This document shows, one piece after another, positions 22,979 to 30,455 of a stretch of DNA of 31,450 nt; position 1 is the first letter of the stretch, and every line of letters starts with the position of its first letter. Location of the stretch: positions 1-31,450 of the forward strand of contig DERX01000062.1 in the NCBI GenBank assembly GCA_002361875.1, written 5' to 3'. The stretch comes from Ruminococcaceae bacterium UBA3329. Lineage in GTDB: Bacteria > Bacillota > Clostridia > Oscillospirales > Acutalibacteraceae. The notes under the pieces are model-generated. The model made no database searches and was not told the DNA's origin. It saw only the letters and a list, made by a program, of their open reading frames with translations. The translations under genes and the position numbers were made by a program.

Positions 22979-23701
22979 TCACCTGTAAACCTTAAGTTCA
23001 ACTACTGCTCTGTCCTTTTTTGTTCTTCGTATTTCCCCTGCCAAAACAAACTTACCGAATCCTCTGACGGACACACTGTCACCGTCCGAAACGGTATAAG
23101 ACGCACTTTTCAAGCTTCCGTTCACAAATACCTTTTCCTTTGTAAAAAGCTCACTTGCACTTTTTCGGGAAAGTCCGAAAACCGCCGCCGTTAAAACATC
23201 AAGACGGCGTGACGAAACAACGAAATTCTCCGATTCAGGTTCGGGAACGGCAAATGACGGTAAATCCTCATATTTTTCTGCCTTGACTGTGGTGTGCTTA
23301 ACCTCATTTAAGTTTTCGGTGATATAGTCCGCAATACTGTCAATGCAGAACACATAGCCGCAGTTTTCATTTATAATAATGTCGCCTATTACATCCCGCT
23401 TAATTCCGAGTGACAAAACCGCACCTAAAAAATCCCTGTGCGAAAGCTCGTCCGCAAATTTTTTATTAACAGGCTGAATTAAGATAACCGAAATCGGAAA
23501 ATCCTCATTTTCACATTCACCGAATGCGGCGACTACCCGCTCTGCATCGGGAAATCCGCCCCAAAAATGCGGAACAGGAAAAATGTGCATAGACTTTAGC
23601 TCCGAAAGCGATGAAAGCCCGAGAAAATCGGAAAATACCGTTCTTCCGCTGTTTTCGGCCCGGCGGCTCAAATCAGCAAAGTGCTTTGTTTCAATACTCA
23701 T
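22979..23701 (-). CDS. ylmH: YlmH-type S4-domain ribosome quality-control protein
   Basis: A 240-residue protein with the YlmH hallmark SHRDFLGAVLSLGIKRDVIG (87-106) in the middle, a preceding FPVPHFWGGFPDAER stretch, and a C-terminal S4 RNA-binding domain from about 165 that includes SRKSASELFTKEKVFVNG. In Bacillus, YlmH binds stalled 50S-peptidyl-tRNA and can replace RqcP; it was first known from the division cluster ylmD-H-divIVA. Here it is away from division genes, between potD and thiN. AAGGTG lies 5 nt before the ATG. A terminator separates it from potD, leaving no room for an obvious own promoter, so read-through from potABCD is possible. Confidence 0.93.
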   Translation of the reverse strand: MSIETKHFADLSRRAENSGRTVFSDFLGLSSLSELKSMHIFPVPHFWGGFPDAERVVAAFGECENEDFPISVILIQPVNKKFADELSHRDFLGAVLSLGIKRDVIGDIIINENCGYVFCIDSIADYITENLNEVKHTTVKAEKYEDLPSFAVPEPESENFVVSSRRLDVLTAAVFGLSRKSASELFTKEKVFVNGSLKSASYTVSDGDSVSVRGFGKFVLAGEIRRTKKDRAVVELKVYR

Positions 23702-23713
23702 AAATCACCTTAT

Positions 23714-23743
23714 AAAAACAAGCGGAAGAACCGCCTGCTTTTT
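23714..23743 (-). terminator. Intrinsic terminator after potABCD
   Basis: On the minus strand CAGGCGG and CCGCTTG (arms within 23719-23737) pair over 7 bp with one G-U, loop TTCTT, then TTTTTAT. The + strand also ends in a T-run (CTTTTT, 23738-23743), so it may work both ways. It lies 16 nt past the potD stop. Confidence 0.75.
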
Positions 23744-23752
23744 CATATTATT

Positions 23753-24994
23753 TTACACATCATAATATTTTTTCATTTTTTGTTTTCGCACAACCGTAAT
23801 AACAATTACCGCCGCAACTAAAGCCAAACAGATAAAAAATGCATTATATACCCATTCGGATTCATTACCGCCCTTAACCTTCATCCAAAGAGTGTTCATA
23901 TACTGTAAAGTATCGTTGGGAAGATTGTGAAAAACCTGCGAATGTGCAATGTCACCCTCGTCGGGGTAAACGGCTTTTGACTCGGCAAGCGAATATTCGT
24001 CATTTTCCATAACAGCCTTGTTAGGCGTGGCATAATAAATATACTCGGCATTTGCGAGGGCAATTTCCGGCTCCATCATAAAGTTTATGAACGCCTCTGC
24101 GCCCTTTTTGTTCTGAGCGCTTGTCGGTACGCAAAAAGCGTCGTAAAACGAGTTTACTCCCTCTTTCGGGAAAACATAATCCAAATCGGGATTATTTTCA
24201 ACCATTACCTCATAGTCGCCCGCATAGTATGTTGCAAAATAATAGTCGCCGCTCTCCATTTTAACGAAAACCTCGTCCATAACGTAAGAGGGCTGAACCT
24301 TTTCACGCTGTTCCTTTAAAAGCTCCGCCGCCGCATCCCAGTCGGCTGTGCTTGTAGTGTTAAGGTCCTGACCGAGCATAAACTGCGCTATTGCAAAAGA
24401 GTCACGGGGATTATTGAACATCAGCACCTTACCCTTGTACTGCTCATCCCACAGAACGCTCCAGCTGTCGGGCTTTTCTTTAACATATTTCGTATTGTAA
24501 ATAAGAACGGTAGTGCCGATGTTATAAATCACGGCGTAATCTTTAATTTTTTCGCCGTTTACCGTGTCCTCAAGCAAATAGCCGTACCGTTCACTGTCAA
24601 AAAACTTTTCATAATTAGGGATATTGTTAAAGTCGATTTTTTGAAGTGCACCCTCTGACATCAGCTTTTCAACAGTGTAATCCGACGGAACAACAATATC
24701 ATAGCTGACTCCGCCGCCCGAAAGCTTTGAATACATATTTTCATTTGATTCAAAAGTGGTGTAATTAACAGTACAGCCTGTTAAATGCTCAAACTCTTTG
24801 ATTACATCAATATCTTCATCCGAAATGTATTCACCCCAGTTGTAAACATTAAGCTTTGTGCCCTGAAGCCCTAAATTCTTATAGTAATTTACCGTTTCTT
24901 CCGAAAACTCAATGTAGTCATAAGCAAAGGCAGGAAAAATGCAAGCGGACATTAAAATCACAAGAATAAGAAGGAAAGCAAAAAACTTTTTCAT
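23753..24994 (-). CDS. potD: Polyamine ABC transporter substrate-binding protein with C-terminal anchor
   Basis: A 413-residue periplasmic-type binding protein of the spermidine/putrescine family. The body has LNVYNWGEYISDEDIDVIKE and VVPSDYTVEKL, family landmarks in the N-lobe. The N-terminus is a signal peptide; PAFA at 21-24 gives a good signal peptidase I site, while MSAC (15-18) is a poor lipobox. Unusually, the C-terminus adds a hydrophobic helix at about 382-402 followed by basic RKQKMKK, so the protein appears tethered by its tail instead of by lipid. The start overlaps the potC stop as ATGA and has AAAGGGGG 7 nt upstream. It is last in potABCD. Confidence 0.93.
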   Translation of the reverse strand: MKKFFAFLLILVILMSACIFPAFAYDYIEFSEETVNYYKNLGLQGTKLNVYNWGEYISDEDIDVIKEFEHLTGCTVNYTTFESNENMYSKLSGGGVSYDIVVPSDYTVEKLMSEGALQKIDFNNIPNYEKFFDSERYGYLLEDTVNGEKIKDYAVIYNIGTTVLIYNTKYVKEKPDSWSVLWDEQYKGKVLMFNNPRDSFAIAQFMLGQDLNTTSTADWDAAAELLKEQREKVQPSYVMDEVFVKMESGDYYFATYYAGDYEVMVENNPDLDYVFPKEGVNSFYDAFCVPTSAQNKKGAEAFINFMMEPEIALANAEYIYYATPNKAVMENDEYSLAESKAVYPDEGDIAHSQVFHNLPNDTLQYMNTLWMKVKGGNESEWVYNAFFICLALVAAVIVITVVRKQKMKKYYDV

Positions 24995-25818
24995 CTGTCT
25001 TCCCCCTTTTCTTTTCTCTGCTTTTTGTCCGAATTTGACTGAGCAACATTCATCAAAATGAGCAGAATAAGAATTACAACAAATATAAGCGTAGAGAGCG
25101 CATACATATCAGGCTTTACACGCTTTTTTGTCATTGAGAAAATATGTATGGGAAGCGTTTGAAAATCAGGTCCGTTTGTGAAATAGCTTATAATAAAGTC
25201 GTCAAGCGACAGTGTGAATGCCATTATAGCGCCCGAAACAATGCCTGAACGGATTTGCGGCAAGACGACCTTAAAAAACGCCTTTACAGGGTGACAGCCC
25301 AAATCCTGTGCCGCCTCAAAAACGCGAGGGTCTGACTGACGAAGCTTGGGTAAAACGGACAGAATAACATACGGCAACTGAAAGGTGATATGCGCAATTA
25401 AAATTGTTGCAAAACCCAGCACATTCGTCCTGTTCATCAGCACCCCTACGAATACAAAAAGGAGCATCATTGAAATACCCGTTACAATTTCGGGGTTCAT
25501 CATCGGAATGTTTGTAGCCGTCATTACGGACGACTTCAAAAATTTATTTTTCATATTATAAATTCCGACTGCCGCCGCAGAGCCTAACAGCGTCGAAATA
25601 ACCGAAGAAATCACCGCCAAAACAACAGTGTTTTTAAGTGCGTTCATAGTAATGCTGTCATTAAAAAGGTGACGGTACCACTGAAGCGAAAAGCCATCCA
25701 TAATATAAGTACTCTCACTCCCGTTAAATGAGAAAACCGTCATTACAACCATCGGCGCATAAAGGAAAATAAACACAAGCGCAATGTAAAGCTTTGAAAG
25801 AGGTGAAGTTTTTGTCAC
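24991..25818 (-). CDS. potC: Polyamine ABC transporter permease PotC
   Basis: A 275-residue inner-membrane permease with six predicted helices. The coupling loop that docks onto the ATPase is EAAQDLGCHPVKAFFKVVLP, followed by the usual glycine-containing helix. The N-terminus KLYIALVFIFLYAPM is typical of the PotC/YdcV group. The start is a GTG whose bases overlap the potB stop (GTGA); GGGAG lies 9 nt upstream, and no ATG is available in frame. It pairs with PotB to form the pore. Confidence 0.95.
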   Translation of the reverse strand: MTKTSPLSKLYIALVFIFLYAPMVVMTVFSFNGSESTYIMDGFSLQWYRHLFNDSITMNALKNTVVLAVISSVISTLLGSAAAVGIYNMKNKFLKSSVMTATNIPMMNPEIVTGISMMLLFVFVGVLMNRTNVLGFATILIAHITFQLPYVILSVLPKLRQSDPRVFEAAQDLGCHPVKAFFKVVLPQIRSGIVSGAIMAFTLSLDDFIISYFTNGPDFQTLPIHIFSMTKKRVKPDMYALSTLIFVVILILLILMNVAQSNSDKKQRKEKGEDR

Positions 25819-26642
25819 ATCAACACACTCCCTTCATCTTCACTGTCGGTAAAATAACCGAGCACGCCGAGACAGATTAAAATCATCACCATAAGAAGCA
25901 ATGACAGCGCCGCACCGAGATTATAGTTATTGGCAGTCTGGAACTGACCTTCAATAACATCGCCGATAAGGTTTATCTGACCGCCGCCGAGCTTTTGTGT
26001 GATGTAAAATGTGCTGACAGACGGAACAAAAACCATTGTAATTCCGCTGACAACTCCCGGAACAGAAAGCGGAATGATTACCTTTCTTATGCAGTGCAGT
26101 TTACCGCAGCCCAAGTCCTGCGCCGCCTCAATGAGAGACACATCCATTTTTGTCATAACGGTGTAAATCGGCAAAATCATATAAGGCAGGAAATTGTAAA
26201 CCATACCGAGAATTACTGCCGCCGGTGTGTTAAGCATTGTGACAGGGTCTATTCCGAAAAGTCCCAAAAACGAATTTATTACTCCCGATTCGCCCAAAAT
26301 TGTCATCCAGGAATATGTACGGATAAGAAAGCTCATCCACATAGGGAGCATTACAAGCATTACCGCCGTTCTTTGAAAGGATGCACCCGTATGCGCCAAA
26401 AAATACGCAAACGGATAAGCAATTAAAAGGCAGATAACAGTAGCTATTGCGCCGTAACCTACCGAAAGAATAAATGTGCTTAAATAGTCGCTGATGCCCT
26501 TTACATTATCAAATGTAAAAGCACCTGTTCTGTCAGTAAAAGCATAGTAAATTACCATTATGAGCGGGGCTATAATGAAAAGCACCGACCAAAGAATATA
26601 CGGTGCGTTGATAAGCTTTGTAAGAATTGGAGAACGCTTCAT
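25815..26642 (-). CDS. potB: Polyamine ABC transporter permease PotB
   Basis: A 275-residue permease with six predicted helices and the ATPase-docking loop EAAQDLGCGKLHCIRKVIIP. The PYILWSVLFIIAPLIMVIYYAFT start is typical of PotB. The ATG at 26642 was chosen because GGAGGG lies 7 nt upstream; a GTG one codon earlier is too close to it. It overlaps the potA stop by one base (TGATG) and the potC start by four, so all four pot genes are translationally coupled. Confidence 0.95.
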   Translation of the reverse strand: MKRSPILTKLINAPYILWSVLFIIAPLIMVIYYAFTDRTGAFTFDNVKGISDYLSTFILSVGYGAIATVICLLIAYPFAYFLAHTGASFQRTAVMLVMLPMWMSFLIRTYSWMTILGESGVINSFLGLFGIDPVTMLNTPAAVILGMVYNFLPYMILPIYTVMTKMDVSLIEAAQDLGCGKLHCIRKVIIPLSVPGVVSGITMVFVPSVSTFYITQKLGGGQINLIGDVIEGQFQTANNYNLGAALSLLLMVMILICLGVLGYFTDSEDEGSVLM

Positions 26643-27775
26643 CACTCGCCCTCCTCCTCTGAAACAGTCGGGTCGGAAAGCTCGTCAAACTCTTCGCTGA
26701 ATGAGCTGTAATCGCCGTAAAGTCCCGAATATTCGGACTTTTTCATTATGTGAATTTCGTCAGGCTTAATTGAAATGCCTATTATATCTCCGACCTCTGA
26801 CTTGTCGGTAGTCTGAATCATCCACTTAAAGCCGTTAATGTCAACGATTATTTCATAGTGAACGCCCTTAAAGGTTACAGAAGTAACCTCACCTTTAAGC
26901 ATACCCTCACTCTCGGGAACAATGTCAACATCCTCAGGACGGACTACAACATCAACAGGCTCATTCTGTTTAAAGCCCTTGTCAACGCACTTAAAGCGCA
27001 TACCTTCAAATTCGACATTGAAATCCTCTCGCATAATGCCGTCAAGAATATTGCTTTCGCCGATGAAATCCGCAACAAATGCGTTTTTCGGCTCATTGTA
27101 AATGTCGGTAGGCGTGCCTATGTGCTGAATTTCACCGTTGTTCATAACAACAATGGTATCAGACATTGAAAGAGCCTCTTCCTGGTCGTGCGTAACATAA
27201 ATAAAGGTTATACCCAGTTTCTGCTGAATGTTTTTAAGCTCAACCTGCATATCCTTACGAAGCTTTAAGTCAAGCGCTCCCAAAGGCTCGTCAAGCAAAA
27301 CAACTCTCGGGTCAACAGCCAGTGCCCTTGCAATGGCAACTCTTTGCTGCTGACCACCCGAAAGAGAATTGATATTCCTTGAGCCGAAGCCTTTAAGGTT
27401 TACAAGCTCCAACATCTCGCGAACCTTTGCCTGAATATCCTTTTCTTTCATTTTTTTAAGGCGCAGACCGAAAGCTATGTTTTCATACACATTCAAATAC
27501 GGAAACAACGCATAACGCTGAAAAATGGTGTTAACCTGCCTTTTGTAAGGCGGAACACCATTGATATTTTTGCCCTCAAAAATCACATCGCCCGAGTCGG
27601 GATTTAAAAATCCGGCAATTATCCTGAGGGTTGTGGTTTTTCCGCACCCCGAGGGACCGAGCAAGGTCACAAATTCACCGTCGTGGATCTGAAGGCTTAT
27701 ATTATTCAAAATTTTCTGACCGTCAAAGCTAACGCTGATGTTCTGCAAATCAATAATAACAGGATTGTTTTTCAA
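26642..27775 (-). CDS. potA: Polyamine ABC transporter ATPase PotA
   Basis: A 377-residue ABC ATPase. Walker A GPSGCGKT is at 40-47, the Q-loop at Gln86, the signature LSGGQQQ at 138-144, Walker B VVLLDEP at 158-164 and the switch His at 196. A C-terminal TOBE-type regulatory region follows, ending in an acidic tail. It drives spermidine/putrescine import through PotB and PotC. The start is TTG, supported by AAAGGGG 7 nt upstream; no ATG lies close by in frame. It heads potABCD with a near-consensus promoter and a structured leader that can fold over this ribosome site, so polyamine-responsive control is possible. Confidence 0.96.
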   Translation of the reverse strand: MKNNPVIIDLQNISVSFDGQKILNNISLQIHDGEFVTLLGPSGCGKTTTLRIIAGFLNPDSGDVIFEGKNINGVPPYKRQVNTIFQRYALFPYLNVYENIAFGLRLKKMKEKDIQAKVREMLELVNLKGFGSRNINSLSGGQQQRVAIARALAVDPRVVLLDEPLGALDLKLRKDMQVELKNIQQKLGITFIYVTHDQEEALSMSDTIVVMNNGEIQHIGTPTDIYNEPKNAFVADFIGESNILDGIMREDFNVEFEGMRFKCVDKGFKQNEPVDVVVRPEDVDIVPESEGMLKGEVTSVTFKGVHYEIIVDINGFKWMIQTTDKSEVGDIIGISIKPDEIHIMKKSEYSGLYGDYSSFSEEFDELSDPTVSEEEGE

Positions 27776-27780
27776 TTAGC

Positions 27781-27845
27781 AGCCCCTTTCCAACCGATAG
27801 ATATGGTCGGGCTTCGGGTAAAGCATTCCTTTTGCTCCCCAGCCC
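27781..27845 (-). promoter_or_regulatory. Structured potA leader with two exclusive folds
   Basis: Minus-strand RNA contains GGGCT (27845-27841), AGCCC (27813-27809) and GGGCT again (27785-27781), the last being part of the potA ribosome site. The middle segment can pair with either copy. The first fold encloses a smaller hairpin (AGCA/TGCT plus GGG/CCC). A second hairpin, CCGACC with GGTTGG, spans the gap before the ribosome site. I matched it to no known riboswitch. Confidence 0.45.
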
Positions 27846-27861
27846 TATTTGGTATGAGATA

Positions 27862-27890
27862 AATATAAAGTAAAAATTCAAAAATGTCAA
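27862..27890 (-). promoter_or_regulatory. Promoter of potABCD
   Basis: On the minus strand perfect TTGACA (27890-27885), 17-bp spacer, TATATT (27867-27862). Expected start near 27855 gives an 80-nt leader. Confidence 0.8.
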
Positions 27891-27916
27891 TAATTTCGAC
27901 AAATTTTTTAAAGAGT

Positions 27917-28705
27917 TTATATGTTAAAATTTCCCAGCATATCACAAAGAATGTCGGGGCGTTTTGTCGTAATATTGTCAGGGCGAAGCTTTAACACCTT
28001 GCACAAGCCGCATTTACTGTTAACAGTCCATAATGAAACCAGCAAGCCCTCACTGCGAAGGGCTTTCACAAGCTGTTCTGACGCAGTCTTGTAATTTATG
28101 TTTATGCCAATAGCTCCGCTGTTTTTTACAGTTTCGACAATATGGGAAATGTATGCCTCGTCATTGTTTCCGTTTAATGAAACATTATAATTAAGATAAT
28201 ATGGAATTTTGATGCGAAGCCGTTCAACAGCCGAAACATCCTCGAGGAATATTCCCGTAAAGAAAATACGGTCAGGAACGCCGTACTCCTCTGCATATTT
28301 TAAAACAGAATCGAGATTTGATGTGTCTTTTACATCAACATTGGCTTTTATTTCCTTGTGCTCGGAAAGAAATTTAAATGCCTCTTTTAAATGCACCGCG
28401 CTCTTTTCGGGCGCATTGTGTGACAGAACAGGCTCGCCGTTTTCATCAAAATTTAAGTCAAATTCGACAATATCCGCCCCTGCATTTACGCCCTTTTCCA
28501 TTGAGTCAACAGTATTGGGCGCAGTTTCAAGGCACCCCGTGTGCGCCGTTACGGTAAACCCTTTAGGCATAACGGGAATATTCTTTTTAAAGCATTTAAA
28601 TTGAATTGCTTTTACTGCCGATATAATCACCGCAAGCAAAGCTGCAAAAACAATAACCGTTATTACTGCGGTAAAAAGTATATCCACATCCATTCCTCGT
28701 TTCAT
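27917..28705 (-). CDS. Membrane-anchored GDPD-family phosphodiesterase, divergent active site
   Basis: A 262-residue protein with one N-terminal membrane helix (about 8-30) and a TIM-barrel GDPD domain. Family members cut glycerophosphodiesters to glycerol-3-phosphate and an alcohol. His55 and His96 (LSHN), and metal ligands Glu81 and Asp83 (VEFDLNF), are kept. Three positions differ: the HRG motif is HTG (Thr56), PENT is shortened to PNT, and the usual NIEIK metal strand reads NVDVK. Activity or specificity may therefore be altered. No ribosome site precedes the ATG at 28705, which lies 10 nt after the lipid kinase stop, so coupling is likely. An internal ATG at 28693 sits too close to its GAGGA. 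Confidence 0.82.
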   Translation of the reverse strand: MKRGMDVDILFTAVITVIVFAALLAVIISAVKAIQFKCFKKNIPVMPKGFTVTAHTGCLETAPNTVDSMEKGVNAGADIVEFDLNFDENGEPVLSHNAPEKSAVHLKEAFKFLSEHKEIKANVDVKDTSNLDSVLKYAEEYGVPDRIFFTGIFLEDVSAVERLRIKIPYYLNYNVSLNGNNDEAYISHIVETVKNSGAIGININYKTASEQLVKALRSEGLLVSLWTVNSKCGLCKVLKLRPDNITTKRPDILCDMLGNFNI

Positions 28706-28715
28706 ATATAAAAAT

Positions 28716-29642
28716 TTATTTGCAGAAAAGGTCGTTATCCTCCGAAAACAGCTCTATGCCCCTGTAAGAAATCGAAAAATCTACATCAACGGGACTTCCG
28801 CCGAATTCACCGTCCAAAGACCACTCGGTGGGTCTGTCAAAATGTATTTTAAGATTTTTTGTGTGCAGGAATAAAATCTGCTCACCGTCGTAATTGTGCT
28901 TTTGAACCTTACCGAGAAGCCTAAAGCCGTCGGGAATACCCTTTACCCCACGCACAAGGAGCAACTCAAACATACCGTCGTTAAGCTTAACATCCGCACG
29001 GTCAAAGGTAATAAGACCTGCTACCGAGGTTGAGTTTGAAATTGCACCGAAGCTGAAATCGTCCTCAATTATGCCGTCGTCATACTCAATTTTTGCATGA
29101 ACAGGCTTAAGCCCGCCGAAAAGAGTGGCAGGATGAAAGAAAAACGGGTCTATAAAATATGCCGCTTTGCCAAAAATATTCTTCATTTTCTGCGGAGTTG
29201 TGTAGGAAAACGAGCTTCCCACGCCAAAAGAGGCTACATAGCAAAAATGCTTGTCGTTAAAATTGCCTATATCGTAAGTATTGCGCTTGTCGGACATTAT
29301 AAGCTCAACAGCCGAGCGAATATCCGACGGAATTTTAAGCGTTGAAGCAAGGTCGCAGGTTGAGCCTGTGGGAATATAGCCTATAGGTCTTCTTTCGGGA
29401 AGCGACATAACACCGTTTATTGTTTCGTTAAGCGTACCGTCGCCGCCGCAGCAAAGAATGACATCGTAGTTTATTCCGTATTCCTTTGCAAATTCGGTTG
29501 CGTCCCCTCTTTTGGTTGTAGTTTTTATATCAAAATCGTAGCCGAGGGTTGAAAGAACATCGACAATATCAAAAGTACCTCTCTGTGACTTTGTACGCCC
29601 TGCGGCAGGGTTAATAATGGCAAGTATTTTTTTATTTTCCAA
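28716..29642 (-). CDS. Diacylglycerol/lipid kinase family protein
   Basis: A 308-residue cytosolic kinase of the DagK/YegS group. NPAAGR (11-16) and GGDGTLNE (66-73) form the nucleotide-binding motif, followed by IPTGSTCDLA and the C-terminal beta-sandwich with EWSLDGE. Such enzymes phosphorylate diacylglycerol, recycling lipid released when LtaS-type enzymes use phosphatidylglycerol, or phosphorylate related lipids. The start is TTG; AAGGAGG 8 nt upstream supports it and no nearby ATG exists. It heads a two-gene unit with GDPD and has its own promoter in the divergent control region. Confidence 0.9.
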   Translation of the reverse strand: MENKKILAIINPAAGRTKSQRGTFDIVDVLSTLGYDFDIKTTTKRGDATEFAKEYGINYDVILCCGGDGTLNETINGVMSLPERRPIGYIPTGSTCDLASTLKIPSDIRSAVELIMSDKRNTYDIGNFNDKHFCYVASFGVGSSFSYTTPQKMKNIFGKAAYFIDPFFFHPATLFGGLKPVHAKIEYDDGIIEDDFSFGAISNSTSVAGLITFDRADVKLNDGMFELLLVRGVKGIPDGFRLLGKVQKHNYDGEQILFLHTKNLKIHFDRPTEWSLDGEFGGSPVDVDFSISYRGIELFSEDNDLFCK

Positions 29643-29722
29643 TATAATATCCTCCTTTTTTCAAATCACGGCGAATTTGTATAAAGAAAATTTTACAGCA
29701 TTTGCCGCCTTTGATATTTCCT

Positions 29723-29751
29723 ATTTTAACCTTTATCGAAGCATAAATCAA
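29723..29751 (-). promoter_or_regulatory. Promoter of the lipid kinase-GDPD unit
   Basis: On the minus strand TTGATT (29751-29746), 17-bp spacer, TAAAAT (29728-29723). Identical boxes and spacing to the opposite promoter at 29777-29805. Confidence 0.65.
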
Positions 29752-29786
29752 GCACTTTTTTAATATCGGCGCTCGCTTGATTTATG
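29742..29786. repeat. Perfect 12-bp inverted repeat over two -35 boxes
   Basis: CATAAATCAAGC (29742-29753) and GCTTGATTTATG (29775-29786), 21 bp apart, arm centres 33 bp apart or about three helical turns. Each arm contains the -35 TTGATT of one divergent promoter. It may be an operator, or a hairpin with a long loop. Confidence 0.65.
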
Positions 29787-29805
29787 TATGTATTTATGAT
29801 AAAAT
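29777..29805 (+). promoter_or_regulatory. Promoter of the ECF S-component gene
   Basis: TTGATT (29777-29782), 17-bp spacer, TAAAAT (29800-29805), with extended TG at 29797-29798. Start codon 29834 follows with AGGAG 7 nt before it. Confidence 0.7.
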
Positions 29806-29833
29806 TCAGTTACAGTATTTCAGGAGATAAAAA

Positions 29834-30364
29834 ATGAAAAATCAAAAATTTCAAAAGCTTGCCGACATCATTATTTTCGCAATGCTCGGCACAATAATGT
29901 TTATTTCAAAAATACTTATGGAAGCCTTTCCAAATATACATTTTATAGGAATGCTTACCATGGTTTACACCGTTGTTTACAGAAAAAAGGCGCTTATTCC
30001 TATTTATGTTTATGTTTTTCTCACCGGAATTTATGCCGGATTTTCGCCGTGGTGGATTCCTTACCTTTACCTGTGGGCAATTCTTTGGGGCGTCACCATG
30101 CTTTTACCGAAAAATATGAAAAGGAAAACTGCCGTGCCTGTTTACGCAATTGTTTGCTCTCTGCACGGACTGTTTTTCGGCACGCTTTACGCCCCAGCAC
30201 AGGCACTTATGTTCCATCTGGATTTCAAAGCAATGATAGCTTGGATAATTGCAGGACTTCCCTTTGATGCGATTCACGCTGTCGGCAACCTTGCGGCAGG
30301 ACTTTTAATTGTTCCTCTTTCCGAGGTTCTTAAAAAAATTCACAGTCCTAAAACAGCGAAATAA
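29834..30364 (+). CDS. ECF-type S-component-like membrane protein, substrate unknown
   Basis: A 176-residue very hydrophobic protein with five or six predicted helices and a short basic C-terminus. The closing segment GLPFDAIHAVGNLAAGLLIVPL resembles the last helix of S-components of energy-coupling-factor vitamin transporters, as does the length. The ATPase pair EcfA/EcfA' and EcfT are not here, which is normal for group II systems where they are shared. No residue set lets me name the substrate. It could also be an unrelated small membrane protein. It has its own promoter and no visible terminator; LysR follows after 91 nt. Confidence 0.6.
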   Translation: MKNQKFQKLADIIIFAMLGTIMFISKILMEAFPNIHFIGMLTMVYTVVYRKKALIPIYVYVFLTGIYAGFSPWWIPYLYLWAILWGVTMLLPKNMKRKTAVPVYAIVCSLHGLFFGTLYAPAQALMFHLDFKAMIAWIIAGLPFDAIHAVGNLAAGLLIVPLSEVLKKIHSPKTAK

Positions 30365-30390
30365 ATATGAATACTGTTGCTTTTGGACCA

Positions 30391-30419
30391 TTGCGTTTAC
30401 TTTTTACGGATACTATAAT
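30391..30419 (+). promoter_or_regulatory. Promoter of the LysR gene
   Basis: TTGCGT (30391-30396), 17-bp spacer, perfect TATAAT (30414-30419), followed by an alternating AT tract (30418-30430). Confidence 0.6.
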
Positions 30420-30455
30420 ATATATATATAGAAATTAAAAACGGCGGTGAGAATT

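Noticed and set aside
27781..27855. Match of the potA leader to a known riboswitch
   Set aside because: I looked by eye for ACGR loops (guanidine), preQ1, TPP, SAM, lysine, c-di-GMP and ZTP cores and found none; kept only as an unnamed candidate.
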